Made by a program: the position numbers and the translations under genes
In this document: piece by piece, positions 15,753 through 24,508 of the stretch
Position numbering within the stretch: the stretch's first letter is position 1
Layout: the number at the start of each line of letters is the position of its first letter
Notes under the pieces: model-generated
The model's database searches: none
Told to the model about the DNA's origin: nothing
Seen by the model: the letters and a program-made list of their open reading frames with translations, nothing else
Assembly (NCBI GenBank): GCA_002709295.1
Contig: PAQL01000024.1
Coordinates: forward strand, 4,177 to 49,142
Source of the DNA: Phycisphaerae bacterium
GTDB taxonomy: Bacteria > Planctomycetota > Phycisphaerae > Phycisphaerales > SM1A02
DNA: 44,966 nucleotides
Direction of reading: 5' to 3'

Positions 15753-17339
15753 GTGGCCGAATTCCAGTTCCAACTCGACGAGCGAACCGGCATCCGGCTG
15801 GGCCGGCCGCCCCTGGGCGTCCGCATGCTGGGCCCCGGAGATACTCGTCTGAGGGCGGAGATCCGTTTTCGACAGGATCCTCACGGGGGCACCTTCGTCA
15901 TCCGCACCAAGGACGTCGCCGACGCCGCCCTCCGGGTCCAGGTCGACGTGGGGCGGGCCGGGGAGATCGTCCTGCAGACCTGTCTGCTGCCTCCCCGGGA
16001 GAAGCCCTACGACCTCGCCCTCGAACTCGCCCGCCACCGGGTGAAGACCTTCATCCAGAAGAGCGAGGACTGGCTGATGTTCGATCCCGCGTTCGCTCCG
16101 GACGCGGTGGATCACTTCGAGACCGCCCGTCACACCTTCACCGACGCCCTGGTCGCCTCCGACCTCGCGGCGGAGGGCCAGCTCGCGGCCGATGCCATCG
16201 ACCTCGGACTCCTCGCGACCGACGAACTCGCGGACGCCCACGCCGAGATCCTGCTGCACCGACGGTACGCACGCAAGACCGCGTCGCATGCGACCCTTGC
16301 GACCACGATCTGTCCGAGCACCGATCCCTCGGTGATCGGTCCGACCCTCCGGGACTTCGATGTCATCACCATCCCGTTCCGGTGGGGGGACGTGGAGCCG
16401 GTCAAGGGACGTTTCGACTTCTCCCGACTGGATGCGTGGGTTCAGTGGGCGAGGGATGCCGGAAAGCCGGTGATCGCAGGTCCGCTGGTCGACTTCGCCC
16501 CCGGTTCCCTGCCTCCCTGGGCCGAGGTCTACCGACACGACTATTCGACCCTGCGCGATCCCCTCTACGACTACCTCGATGCGACGGTGGGTCGGTACAT
16601 CAACCATGTCGGCATCTGGAAGATCAGTGCAGGCATGCATCTCTGCCGCGGCGGTCGTCGACCCCTGGCGGAGATGGTCGACGCGACCCGGACCGCGACT
16701 CTCGTGGTCCGACGTCACAAGCGATCCGCAAGGAGCATGATCGAGGTCCACGATCTCTTCGGTGACACCAGGGCCAAGCTCTCGGGGTCGTTCGGACCGT
16801 TCGAGTTCCTCGAGAGACTCTCCGCCGAAGGACTGCGATTCGAGAGCGTCGGTGCGAGGATCGCGGTCGGGGGCACCGAGCCGGGCACTCGAAGTCGGGA
16901 TCTCATGACGATCAGCGACACCCTCGACCGGTTCTTCGGTCTGGAGCAGTCGGTGCTGCTTTCCGCGGTGGGGGCCCCGTGTCGCCCGCTCGGAGAGGGG
17001 GCCGGACGATGGGGCGAGGCCTGGACGCCCGATCGGCAGGCGGAATGGATCGATCGCATGTTCGCGATCGCGATGAGCAAGCCCTATGTGGAGTCGTTCT
17101 GCTGGTCGGCGCACACCGACGGAGCGACTCCCGATCCCGGAGGCGGAGTCGGTTTCGGCATCGTCGAGGAGGACGGCACGCCCCGGCCGGGATTCGAACG
17201 GCTGGTGAGCTGGCGACGAAGGATCGGTCGTCCACTGGGTCCCTGGCGACCTCCGGTCCATGCCGGAGACGGAGGAACCTCGGAGGGCGTGACGGAGCTT
17301 CCGGAGCACCTGGGTGGTGGAGCGACTCCCGGTGACTGA
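15753..17339 (+). CDS. GH10-like TIM-barrel protein, catalytic glutamates not conserved
   Basis: 528 residues, GTG start with GGAG about nine bases before. No signal peptide, so probably cytoplasmic. Residues about 1-190 form an unrecognised N-terminal module with a beta-rich start and helical end. From about 195 the pattern resembles glycoside hydrolase family 10 (endo-xylanase-like barrels): DVITIPFRWGDVEPVKGRFDF, LDAWVQWARDAGKPVIAGPL, then PYVESFCWSAHTDG near the end. Where GH10 has W-D-V-V-N-E the protein has Trp289-Lys-Ile-Ser-Ala-Gly294, and where it has T-E-x-D the protein has Ser404-Ala405-Val-Gly. Both catalytic Glu appear lost, so hydrolysis is doubtful; a binding or scaffold role is possible. 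It overlaps the next gene and is two genes upstream of mfd. This family assignment rests on pattern only. Confidence 0.7.
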   Translation: MAEFQFQLDERTGIRLGRPPLGVRMLGPGDTRLRAEIRFRQDPHGGTFVIRTKDVADAALRVQVDVGRAGEIVLQTCLLPPREKPYDLALELARHRVKTFIQKSEDWLMFDPAFAPDAVDHFETARHTFTDALVASDLAAEGQLAADAIDLGLLATDELADAHAEILLHRRYARKTASHATLATTICPSTDPSVIGPTLRDFDVITIPFRWGDVEPVKGRFDFSRLDAWVQWARDAGKPVIAGPLVDFAPGSLPPWAEVYRHDYSTLRDPLYDYLDATVGRYINHVGIWKISAGMHLCRGGRRPLAEMVDATRTATLVVRRHKRSARSMIEVHDLFGDTRAKLSGSFGPFEFLERLSAEGLRFESVGARIAVGGTEPGTRSRDLMTISDTLDRFFGLEQSVLLSAVGAPCRPLGEGAGRWGEAWTPDRQAEWIDRMFAIAMSKPYVESFCWSAHTDGATPDPGGGVGFGIVEEDGTPRPGFERLVSWRRRIGRPLGPWRPPVHAGDGGTSEGVTELPEHLGGGATPGD

Positions 17340-17739
17340 ACCGTCGACGGCGTGCGTCGGAACACCTGACCAGGCGACGAACCGGACTCCCGACCCTCCG
17401 GGGACCCGGACCGCGATGCTGATCTTCGCGGGGCTCGGCCTGCTCGGGCTTGTCGTGGTGGCGGTCGATCTTCACCGATCGCTTCGATCCATCGAGGCGG
17501 TGCCGGAGTCCGCGCTGGACGGTCGTCGACTCGATCCCGGCGGGGCGACCCTTGCGGAGTGGACCCTGGTGCCCGGCATCGGTCCGTCGGTCGCCGGTCG
17601 CATCGACGCGGCGAGAAGGGACGGACGACTCGGCCCGCTGCAGTCCGTGTCCGGGGTGGGACCGATCACCCTTCGGGAGGCGGCCCCGTACCTGGTTCAT
17701 CCTTCCGCGGCGGGGTTCCGGCGGGGATCCGGTCGATGA
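17314..17739 (+). CDS. Small membrane-anchored helix-hairpin-helix protein (ComEA-like)
   Basis: About 141 residues from the GTG at 17314; a GTG at 17332 is an alternative. Either start overlaps the preceding gene. One transmembrane segment (AMLIFAGLGLLGLVVVAVDL) lies near residue 35-54. The C-terminal half has two helix-hairpin-helix turns, TLVPGIGPSVAGRI and SVSGVGPITLREA, as in the DNA-binding domain of ComEA. Its stop overlaps the mfd start (ATGA), so the three genes are coupled. A role in DNA uptake or DNA binding at the membrane is inferred from the fold; no other competence gene is nearby. Confidence 0.78.
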   Translation: MVERLPVTEPSTACVGTPDQATNRTPDPPGTRTAMLIFAGLGLLGLVVVAVDLHRSLRSIEAVPESALDGRRLDPGGATLAEWTLVPGIGPSVAGRIDAARRDGRLGPLQSVSGVGPITLREAAPYLVHPSAAGFRRGSGR

Positions 17740-20700
17740 GCGTCGCCGGACCGAAGTCGAGGGAGGTTCCGTGGTGGATCGAGCGGATCACCGCGGATCC
17801 AGCCATCACGACTCTGCTGGGACTGGTCGCCGAGGGTGGAGAGGTCTCGGCTCGAGGGGTCGCCGGGAGCAGCACCACGATGCTGGTGGCGACGATCTCC
17901 CGGCAGGCCCCGGGTCCCGTGGTGATGGTGGTCCCGCATCTGGATGATGCCGACGAGGTCGTCGAGGAACTGGCCGATCTCGGAATCGATGCCGCGAGTT
18001 TTCCGGCCCTCGAGGTCATGCAGGGGGAACGCGAACCGGGAGTCGACCTGGTCTCGGCCAGACTCGGGCTGGTCCGCTCCGCCCTCGAGGCCCGGCTTCC
18101 CGAGGTCATCGTCGCTCCGTTCCCCGCCCTGATGCAGGGCGTGCCACCGGTCGCCGATCTCCAGGACCGACTTCGAGTGGTGCGGGAGGGCGACCGGATC
18201 GATCCCGCCGAACTGGCCCGATGGCTCGGGGAGGCGGGATGGTCGCGGATCGACATCGTGGAGAATCCCGGAGAGTTCGCGATTCGCGGGGGGGTGGTGG
18301 ACCTCTTTCCGACCGGGGGTGCGATGCCGGTCAGGCTGGATCTCTTCGGGGACGAGGTGGAGCGTCTTCACGAGATCGACCCTCGGTCCCAGGCGAGTGA
18401 TCGACGAATCGAATCGGTCGAACTGGTCGGGGCCACCGAGGGACTTCTGGCGGCGGGCAACACGCCCTTCACGACGCTTCTTCCCCGGACCACCACCATC
18501 GTGCTGGCCGAGCTCGGGGAGATCGTCGAACAGGGACGTGGCTACTGGGAGCGTGTGCGCGACTCCGGAGGGGTGCAGGCCCCTCCCGCGACCCTTGCCG
18601 GACTTCGCGAGGTGGGGCGGTGTCTTCTGGACGTCAACGAGTTCTCGGCCAGTCAGGTGGAGGATCGGGCGGTCTCGCTCTCGCCGGCCCCGTTGCCACC
18701 CTTTCCGGAGGAGATCGGCAGGGCGATGGACGACCTCCTCGAGCTCGCGGTCGAGGATGACGTGGCTCTGGCCTGCTCGACGGATGCGGAATGTGAACGG
18801 GCCCGGGAGATTCTCGATCGACGCCGCGCGGACGATGCGGAAGGAGCGGATCGGATCAGGGTCGAACGGATCCATGTCCATCGCGGTTTCCGATGGCTCG
18901 AGGAGGATGGACGATCCGGTTTCTCGCTGGTGCCCTTCCACGAGATGCTCAATCGCTGGGGGGTCCGTCGTCGTGGGGGTCGCTCGGTCCGCGGGGGGGC
19001 GAGTCGGCAGGAGTTCCTGCGGTTCGAACCCGGTGATCTGGTGGTGCATCGCGATCAGGGGATCGCCCGCTTCGTGGGACTCGGATCGCTTCCCCGCGAG
19101 GATGGTCCCGATCAGGAGGTGATGACGCTCGAGTTCGAGGGAGGCTCCCACCTGCACGTTCCGCTCTCACGGATCGAGCTCGTGCAGAAGTACGTGGGTG
19201 CGGGAAGCACCAGTGCCCCCGGTCTCTCCACTCTCGGGGGCCGACGCTGGAAGCGACAGAAGGAGAAGGTCTCGGATGCGGTCCAGGATCTCGCCGGTGA
19301 GATGCTCCGGGTGCAGGCGGCGAGGACCGCGCCCCCCGGCATCCGCTTTCCCGCCGACACCGACTGGCAGCGGGAATTCGAGGCGGAGTTCCCCTACGAG
19401 GAGACCGAGGACCAGGTCTCGGCCATCGCCGCGGTGAAACGCGACATGGCCTCGAGCACCCCGATGGATCGTCTGGTCTGCGGAGATGTCGGTTTCGGCA
19501 AGACCGAGATCGCGATCCGTGCCGCCTTCAAGGCGGTCGAGTACGGTCGCCAGGTCGCGGTCCTGGTGCCGACCACGGTTCTTGCGGAGCAGCATGAGCG
19601 GACCTTCCGCAACCGGTTCCGCTCGTATCCCTTCCGAGTCGAGTCCATCAGCCGCTTCAAGACCGGCAGCGAGGAGAAGGAGCTGCTGGGGGAACTCGCC
19701 GACGGGGTCGTGGACGTCCTGATCGGCACCCATCGGATCCTCTCCCAGGATGTCCGGTTCAAGGACCTCGGTCTGGTGGTGATCGACGAGGAGCAGCGAT
19801 TCGGGGTCGAGCACAAGCAGAAGCTGCTGGCCGCCCGCACCGTCGCGGACGTGCTCACCCTGAGCGCGACTCCGATCCCCCGGACCCTGCACATGGCGAT
19901 GCTCGGGCTTCGGGACATCTCGAATCTGACCACCGCGCCTCTGGACCGACGGGCGATCGTCACCGAGGTGATCCCGTGGAACCAGCGTCGTCTGGCCCAG
20001 GCGGTCCGGCGTGAACTGGCCCGAGAAGGCCAGGTCTTCGTCGTGCACAACCGGGTCCACGACATCGAGAGCTTCGCGGACGAGATCCGGAGCCTCGCAC
20101 CCGATGCACGGATCATCATCGGTCACGGCCAGATGTCGGACCGTGAACTCGAGAAGGTGATGCTCGCCTTCATTCGCCGTGAAGCCGACATCCTCGTCAG
20201 CACCACGATCATCGAGAGCGGAATGGACATTCCCAGCGCCAACACGATGATCATCCATGACGCCCATCGCTTCGGTCTCGCCCAGCTGCATCAGCTTCGA
20301 GGCCGGGTCGGTCGCAGTCGTCACCGTGCCTACTGCTATCTGCTGCTGCCGTCCGAGCGTCGGATGACCGAGGACGCCCTCCGTCGTCTCAAGGCGATCG
20401 AGGACTACTCCATGCTCGGAGCGGGATTCCGGATCGCGATGCGTGATCTGGAGATCCGCGGCGCCGGCAACCTGCTCGGTGCCGAGCAGTCCGGCCACAT
20501 CGCCTCGGTCGGCTACGAGATGTACTGCAGGCTCCTGGAGGACGCGGTACGCGATCTGACCAGCGATCGCCGCGTGGTCGCCGGCGACACGATCGTGGAC
20601 ATCGGTCTGGAGGGCTCGATCCCCCGGGGGTACGTGCCCAACGACCAGCGAAGGATGGATGCCTATCGCCGCATCGGCGAGGCGGACGCCTTCGAGCAGA

Positions 20701-21881
20701 TCGACGGCGTGGTCCGGGACCTCGAGTCCGCCTACGGCGATCTTCCCGCGAGCGTCGCTCGTCTGGTCGAGCTCGCGGAGATCAGGCTGGCCAGCGCCCT
20801 CACCGGGGTGCGAAGCCTGTTCGTGAAGGATCGGGACGTCGTCTTCCGGACGACCTCTCCCGCCAGTCTTCAGGAGGCTCTCGACGGGGCGGAGGGAACG
20901 GTCCGGATGATCGCCCCCGACGGGGCGGGAGGCACCGTGGAGGCGACCGAGGGTGCGGAGGTCGAGATCTACTATCGCCCGCCGGAGGCCTTCCTCGAAC
21001 CGGAGAGTCTGGCGACGATCCTTCGTCGCAGACTTCGCACCCGGGCGGAGGCGGAAGCGGCATCCATGACACCCGCCGTCGAGTCGTCCGCCGAGGAGCC
21101 GGCGGGGGGATGTCCGGTGCCTCGCTCGAGGGGATGGGAGTGGATGCCTCCGGAGTTCGCCCGAATCACGATCTCAGCCCGCTTCCATTCCGGGGTCGGT
21201 CTCGGGGCCACCGGGCGTCGCGGGGGCTCCAGACTCGCAGTGGATTCGAAGGCGGTCCAGTTCCACGGCGGCGATCCGTTCTCGATGCTTGCGGAACAGC
21301 GGCTGCATGAAACGAAGGAACAGCCCGGGGATCCCCTTGATCCGCAGGCTCCACTGCTGAGTGACCCTCGTTCTTCGATCGGGAAGAGGCTCGAGGTCGA
21401 AGGAGACCTCGATTTCGTGGTATCGGCCACGCATCACCATGGCCGACCGGGTCGGTGGCACGTGCTCGACCACCTCGCCCTCGCTCTTCATGCTTCCGCC
21501 ATCCGGAGTCCTGGCCGTGAACAGGAACCTCGTCCCCACTCCACCGTCCTCGGCGATGTGGGTCGGGCGTGCCGAAGTCACGATCCCGCTCCATGCCGGG
21601 ATGTGGTCGGTGGCGAGGATGAAGACGTCCTCGATCGGACGTTGGATGTCCATGTCGGCCGTGGTAATCATGGTCGGATTCGCGAATCAGGTACCTACTG
21701 CGCACCGGAGCGGCTCCTCAGCCGTCGTCTCCACCGGTGGCATCGCCTTCGAAGTGTCCCGGGTCGTCGACGCCGCCGGGGGGAAGGCCTTCGGGTGCGT
21801 TCCAGATCATCCGGTCGGGTGCGATCTCATCCTCGGCGTGCAGGCCACCGATCGTGGAATCTAGGCCCATGCTCTTCATGA
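17736..21881 (+). CDS. mfd: Transcription-repair coupling factor Mfd, with an unusual long C-terminal frame
   Basis: Mfd removes RNA polymerase stalled at DNA damage and recruits UvrA. The ATG at 17736 overlaps the previous stop. In order: the UvrB-like N-terminal part (FPALEVMQGE, the ENPGEFAIRGGVVDLFP segment), the RNA-polymerase-interacting domain (FEPGDLVVHRDQGIARFVG), the translocase with Walker A CGDVGFGKTEIA near residue 586, DEEQ at about 684, TLSATPIPRTLHMAMLGLRDI, QLRGRVGRS, and a C-terminal D7-like domain ending near ILRRRLRTRAEAEAAS (about residue 1110, base 21065). A normal Mfd ends about there. This frame stays open to 21881, about 270 more codons that run antisense to the SRPBCC gene and part of a DUF2007-like gene and resemble nothing. 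A one-base shift would give a stop at 21067-21069. Confidence 0.93.
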   Translation: MSVAGPKSREVPWWIERITADPAITTLLGLVAEGGEVSARGVAGSSTTMLVATISRQAPGPVVMVVPHLDDADEVVEELADLGIDAASFPALEVMQGEREPGVDLVSARLGLVRSALEARLPEVIVAPFPALMQGVPPVADLQDRLRVVREGDRIDPAELARWLGEAGWSRIDIVENPGEFAIRGGVVDLFPTGGAMPVRLDLFGDEVERLHEIDPRSQASDRRIESVELVGATEGLLAAGNTPFTTLLPRTTTIVLAELGEIVEQGRGYWERVRDSGGVQAPPATLAGLREVGRCLLDVNEFSASQVEDRAVSLSPAPLPPFPEEIGRAMDDLLELAVEDDVALACSTDAECERAREILDRRRADDAEGADRIRVERIHVHRGFRWLEEDGRSGFSLVPFHEMLNRWGVRRRGGRSVRGGASRQEFLRFEPGDLVVHRDQGIARFVGLGSLPREDGPDQEVMTLEFEGGSHLHVPLSRIELVQKYVGAGSTSAPGLSTLGGRRWKRQKEKVSDAVQDLAGEMLRVQAARTAPPGIRFPADTDWQREFEAEFPYEETEDQVSAIAAVKRDMASSTPMDRLVCGDVGFGKTEIAIRAAFKAVEYGRQVAVLVPTTVLAEQHERTFRNRFRSYPFRVESISRFKTGSEEKELLGELADGVVDVLIGTHRILSQDVRFKDLGLVVIDEEQRFGVEHKQKLLAARTVADVLTLSATPIPRTLHMAMLGLRDISNLTTAPLDRRAIVTEVIPWNQRRLAQAVRRELAREGQVFVVHNRVHDIESFADEIRSLAPDARIIIGHGQMSDRELEKVMLAFIRREADILVSTTIIESGMDIPSANTMIIHDAHRFGLAQLHQLRGRVGRSRHRAYCYLLLPSERRMTEDALRRLKAIEDYSMLGAGFRIAMRDLEIRGAGNLLGAEQSGHIASVGYEMYCRLLEDAVRDLTSDRRVVAGDTIVDIGLEGSIPRGYVPNDQRRMDAYRRIGEADAFEQIDGVVRDLESAYGDLPASVARLVELAEIRLASALTGVRSLFVKDRDVVFRTTSPASLQEALDGAEGTVRMIAPDGAGGTVEATEGAEVEIYYRPPEAFLEPESLATILRRRLRTRAEAEAASMTPAVESSAEEPAGGCPVPRSRGWEWMPPEFARITISARFHSGVGLGATGRRGGSRLAVDSKAVQFHGGDPFSMLAEQRLHETKEQPGDPLDPQAPLLSDPRSSIGKRLEVEGDLDFVVSATHHHGRPGRWHVLDHLALALHASAIRSPGREQEPRPHSTVLGDVGRACRSHDPAPCRDVVGGEDEDVLDRTLDVHVGRGNHGRIRESGTYCAPERLLSRRLHRWHRLRSVPGRRRRRGEGLRVRSRSSGRVRSHPRRAGHRSWNLGPCSS
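21174..21671 (-). CDS. SRPBCC (START/polyketide-cyclase-like) family protein
   Basis: 165 residues from the ATG at 21671; the ATG at 21653 is an alternative. The pattern is that of the SRPBCC hydrophobic-ligand-binding fold: an opening strand with IQRPIEDVFILATDHIPAW, a central GVGTRFLFTAR strand, VVEHVPPTRSAMVM, a strand ending SFDLEPLPDRRTRVTQQW, and the long C-terminal helix around FLRFMQPLFRKHRERI. The codons have strong G/C bias at third positions on this strand. The whole gene lies antisense within the open mfd frame, and I judge the minus strand to be the true coding strand here. The ligand is unknown. Confidence 0.68.
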   Translation of the reverse strand: MITTADMDIQRPIEDVFILATDHIPAWSGIVTSARPTHIAEDGGVGTRFLFTARTPDGGSMKSEGEVVEHVPPTRSAMVMRGRYHEIEVSFDLEPLPDRRTRVTQQWSLRIKGIPGLFLRFMQPLFRKHRERIAAVELDRLRIHCESGAPATPGGPETDPGMEAG

Positions 21882-22051
21882 TCCGCTCGAGGATCGACCT
21901 GGTCCTCGATCCTGATCGTCATCATCGCCGCGGCGAACGGGCTCTGATCTCCGGAGGGCAGGTCTGCGCAGTCGGCATGAATCCCTTCGGCCTCGAGTTC
22001 GGCGAGAAGTCGGTTTCCGATGACGGCGGGCAGGGTGGCGAGTTCCTTCAT
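21718..22051 (-). pseudogene. DUF2007-like small protein gene, frameshifted
   Basis: The ATG at 22051 has a strong GAGGAG site. The product begins MKELATLPAVIGNRLLAELEAEG, closely matching the intact paralogue just upstream. After RIEDQVD the frame runs into 21 residues without homology and stops at 21827. Skipping one base near 21892 restores a frame reading LERIMKSMGLDSTIGG and ending in HFEGDATGGDDG at 21718, which parallels the paralogue's ending (YFEGDSAAEDDD). So either a real one-base mutation or a sequence error splits this gene. DUF2007-type proteins are small putative signal-transducing proteins of unknown function. Confidence 0.65.
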
Positions 22052-22111
22052 CAAGGTCCTCCTCGAATGACGACGACCGATGGACCCCGGCCCGGGTCGG
22101 GGCCCGGGTTC

Positions 22112-22378
22112 TCAATCATCGTCCTCGGCGGCGGAGTCGCCCTCGAAGTACTCGGTGTGGTCGCCGGCCTCCTCCTGGAGTCGTTCGAGGATCGCCCTCG
22201 CCTTCTCCAGATGCGCCTCATCCTCGACCCAGATCGTGACCGAGGGCATGGCCAGTCCCGGGATCGCTCCCAGGGAACCCGGGGCCATGTCCGAGCTTCC
22301 GGCGGGGATCCCCTCGGCCTCGAGTTCGGCCAGGAGGCGGCTCCCGACGATGGGGGGCAGGGTGGCGACGTCTTTCAT
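22112..22378 (-). CDS. DUF2007-like small protein
   Basis: 88 residues from the ATG at 22378, preceded by GGAG. It opens MKDVATLPPIVGSRLLAELEAEGIPA, then a Gly/Ala/Pro-rich stretch, then PSVTIWVEDEAHLEKARAILERLQ and an acidic tail. The 'RLLAELEAEGIPA' helix plus 'V-x-I-x-V-x-x-x-x-x-L-E-K-A-R-x-I-L' end match the DUF2007 (putative signal-transducing protein) pattern. It is the upstream member of a tandem duplication; the downstream copy is frameshifted. The function is unknown. Confidence 0.72.
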   Translation of the reverse strand: MKDVATLPPIVGSRLLAELEAEGIPAGSSDMAPGSLGAIPGLAMPSVTIWVEDEAHLEKARAILERLQEEAGDHTEYFEGDSAAEDDD

Positions 22379-22598
22379 GGAGGCGCTCCGGTGACGCAAT
22401 GGATGCGGCGAATCGAGATCCAGTAGGCCGCCCCCGTGGGCGCCGGGGCCATCGTGGCCTCCACCGATGTCGGCGTCAAGTGATGAACCGGGATTGCGGC
22501 GTCTCCCGGATCCACGGGATCGATCGGAGGAGGACTCCCTTGATTGCGGTGGGTGTTAGCCTCTCCAGCGGAAATCGTCCGAGAGTCCAGGAGCCACG

Positions 22599-23930
22599 AT
22601 GAACCAGGAAACAAGCGAGACGACCGGCGAGAAGGTCCATGGAGCGATCACCGAGTCCTCCGAGGTGGTCTCCTCCAGCCTCGAGAAGTGGCTTCAACCT
22701 CTCGAGTCCAGTCCGATGCTCTACGCGGTCGTGGTCTCGGCAGCCCTGCTGCTGATTCTCTGGCTGCTCCATCTCGCCTTTCGCTTCCTGGTCATCCGTC
22801 CTCTGGTCGGCAACAAGCTGATCGATGTGACGAAGCTTCTTCACGCCGAGGATCTGAAGAGGAGCAAGGTGCTCTCGAGCCTTGCCTCGATCCTCTCCAC
22901 GGCCGTCGTGAGCATGGTCATCGACATGCTTCCGCGATTCGAGCCGAACTACCTCGCCGACGCACATCGTTTCGTGGACGCATTGTTCATCTTCTTCATC
23001 GCCCAGTTCGTGGTTCGCACCGCGAATCTGATGGACTACGCCTACTCGAGGCTTCCATCGGTGGATCGGCCGGGAGCGCTTCGTGGCTACGTGTCGGTCG
23101 GGACCTTCCTCGTCTACGGCGGGGCGTTGATCCTGATGGTCTCGACCCTGCTCGCGAAGTCGCCGGTCTACTTCCTGACCGGACTGGGGGCGGTGTCCGC
23201 GCTGCTGCTCATCCTCTTCCGGGACACCCTGCTCTCGATGTTCGCGAACATCATCGTGACGACCGGCGATCTGGCCAGGGTCGGCGACTGGATCCACGTG
23301 CCCTCGAGCAGTGCGGACGGCTACGTCATCGACGTCTCCCTGAACGTCGTGAAGGTCCAGAACTTCGACAAGACGATCACCGTCCTCCCGACCTACCTGC
23401 TGGTGCAGGAGTCCTTCGTGAACTATCGGGGGATGTACAAGGCGGGCGGCAGGCGGATCAAGCGGTCGATCATGCTCGACCAGAGAACCATCCGCCCGCT
23501 TTCGGACGAGGAGATCAGGGCGTTGTCCGCGATTCCGCTCGTCGACAAGGCGCTGGAACTGGATCGTGCCGCCCTCACCTCGGTCGAGGGGCAGGATCGG
23601 ACGACCAACAGCGGACTCTTCCGTCACTACGTGCTGGCCTATCTGCAGACCCATCCGAAGATCCACAACGACGATTTCACCATGCTCGTGCGACAGCTCC
23701 AGCCCACCGACGAGGGGCTTCCGATCGAGCTCTACTGTTTCGTGAAGGACACGGCGTGGGCCGCCTACGAGGAGGTTCAGGCGACGATCTTCGATCAGCT
23801 TCTGGCCACGCTTCCGGCCTTCGGACTTCGAGTCCTGCAGGGGGAGAGCGACTTCGCCGAACCCGATGCCGTTCCGAGGCGGCTGGAGGTGTCGCCGGAG
23901 ACCTTCAAGGCGGAATCAGCCGGATCCTGA
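22599..23930 (+). CDS. Mechanosensitive ion channel, YbdG/MscM-type MscS family
   Basis: 443 residues, with AGGAG ahead of the ATG. About five hydrophobic segments lie in the first 210 residues (YAVVVSAALLLILWLL, LSSLASILSTAVVSMVIDML, FVDALFIFFIAQFVV, GTFLVYGGALILMVSTLL, LTGLGAVSALLLILF). The MscS pore/beta region follows: FRDTLLSMFANIIVTTGDLARVGDWI, then VIDVSLNVVKVQNFDKTITVLPTYLL. The inserted segment around VNYRGMYKAGGRRIKRSIMLD and the length match the YbdG subfamily (miniconductance channel of E. coli). It protects against hypo-osmotic shock in the inner membrane. Monocistronic in appearance; it converges with a small minus-strand ORF. Confidence 0.92.
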   Translation: MNQETSETTGEKVHGAITESSEVVSSSLEKWLQPLESSPMLYAVVVSAALLLILWLLHLAFRFLVIRPLVGNKLIDVTKLLHAEDLKRSKVLSSLASILSTAVVSMVIDMLPRFEPNYLADAHRFVDALFIFFIAQFVVRTANLMDYAYSRLPSVDRPGALRGYVSVGTFLVYGGALILMVSTLLAKSPVYFLTGLGAVSALLLILFRDTLLSMFANIIVTTGDLARVGDWIHVPSSSADGYVIDVSLNVVKVQNFDKTITVLPTYLLVQESFVNYRGMYKAGGRRIKRSIMLDQRTIRPLSDEEIRALSAIPLVDKALELDRAALTSVEGQDRTTNSGLFRHYVLAYLQTHPKIHNDDFTMLVRQLQPTDEGLPIELYCFVKDTAWAAYEEVQATIFDQLLATLPAFGLRVLQGESDFAEPDAVPRRLEVSPETFKAESAGS

Positions 23931-23943
23931 CCTCGGGTCGATC

Positions 23944-24147
23944 TCAGGCCGCGACCGGCAGGTCGGGCGTCGGCTCGATGGAGATCGGGACGGCCTTCGA
24001 CTCCGCGCGGAGGGAGGTCTCGATCAAGGGGGCATCGTTCGTCATCGGGATGGTGACGGTGAGCGGCGTGAAATCCTGCCGGGGGCAGGATTCCGGGCGC
24101 CGACCCCCGTTTCTCCGGCAGATGCCCTGACAGCTTCCCTCGCACAT
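23944..24147 (-). CDS. Small Cys-rich hypothetical protein
   Basis: 67 residues from the ATG at 24147, which has GGAG seven bases upstream; the frame also contains an ATG at 24192. The first 21 residues contain four Cys (MCEGSCQGICRRNGG...SCPR), possibly a metal or disulfide site. The remainder is unremarkable. Codons show the same strong G/C third-position bias as neighbouring genes (GTC, ACC, ATC, GAG, CTC), which is the main reason to believe it is expressed. I do not recognise it. Confidence 0.45.
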   Translation of the reverse strand: MCEGSCQGICRRNGGRRPESCPRQDFTPLTVTIPMTNDAPLIETSLRAESKAVPISIEPTPDLPVAA

Positions 24148-24332
24148 GATCGATCTCCGGTGGGTGAGGCAGAGGAAACGAACCTTGTCCATGAAATCGG
24201 CGGACCGAACACAGGCATTCGGTCATCTCGCGCGGAATGCGGCGAAACGTGCGTTTCGGGGCGATGGCCGGCCACGGGAGGCCGGGGATCGAATCACGCG
24301 TGGAGAGATCGTCGGCCCTCCCCTGAAACGAG

Positions 24333-24367
24333 ACGAAGGCATCGGTCGGTGAGACCGATGCCTTCGT
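24333..24367 (-). terminator. Intrinsic terminator of tRNA-Ser
   Basis: A perfect 15-base stem (ACGAAGGCATCGGTC with its complement) and a five-base loop. On the minus strand it begins 16 bases after the tRNA 3' end and is followed by CTCGTTTC, a short T-rich stretch. Confidence 0.75.
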
Positions 24368-24382
24368 TGGCGTTCGTGGGAA

Positions 24383-24472
<90 letters not shown>

Positions 24473-24482
24473 CGGGTTGCGG

Positions 24483-24488
24483 AGTGTA
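24483..24488 (-). promoter_or_regulatory. -10 box (TACACT) of tRNA-Ser, extended TGC
   Basis: TGC-TACACT on the minus strand places transcription initiation just upstream of the tRNA 5' end at 24472. The same GC-TACACT sequence precedes purD. Confidence 0.55.
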
Positions 24489-24508
24489 GCAGGCCTGAGG
24501 ACCGATTC

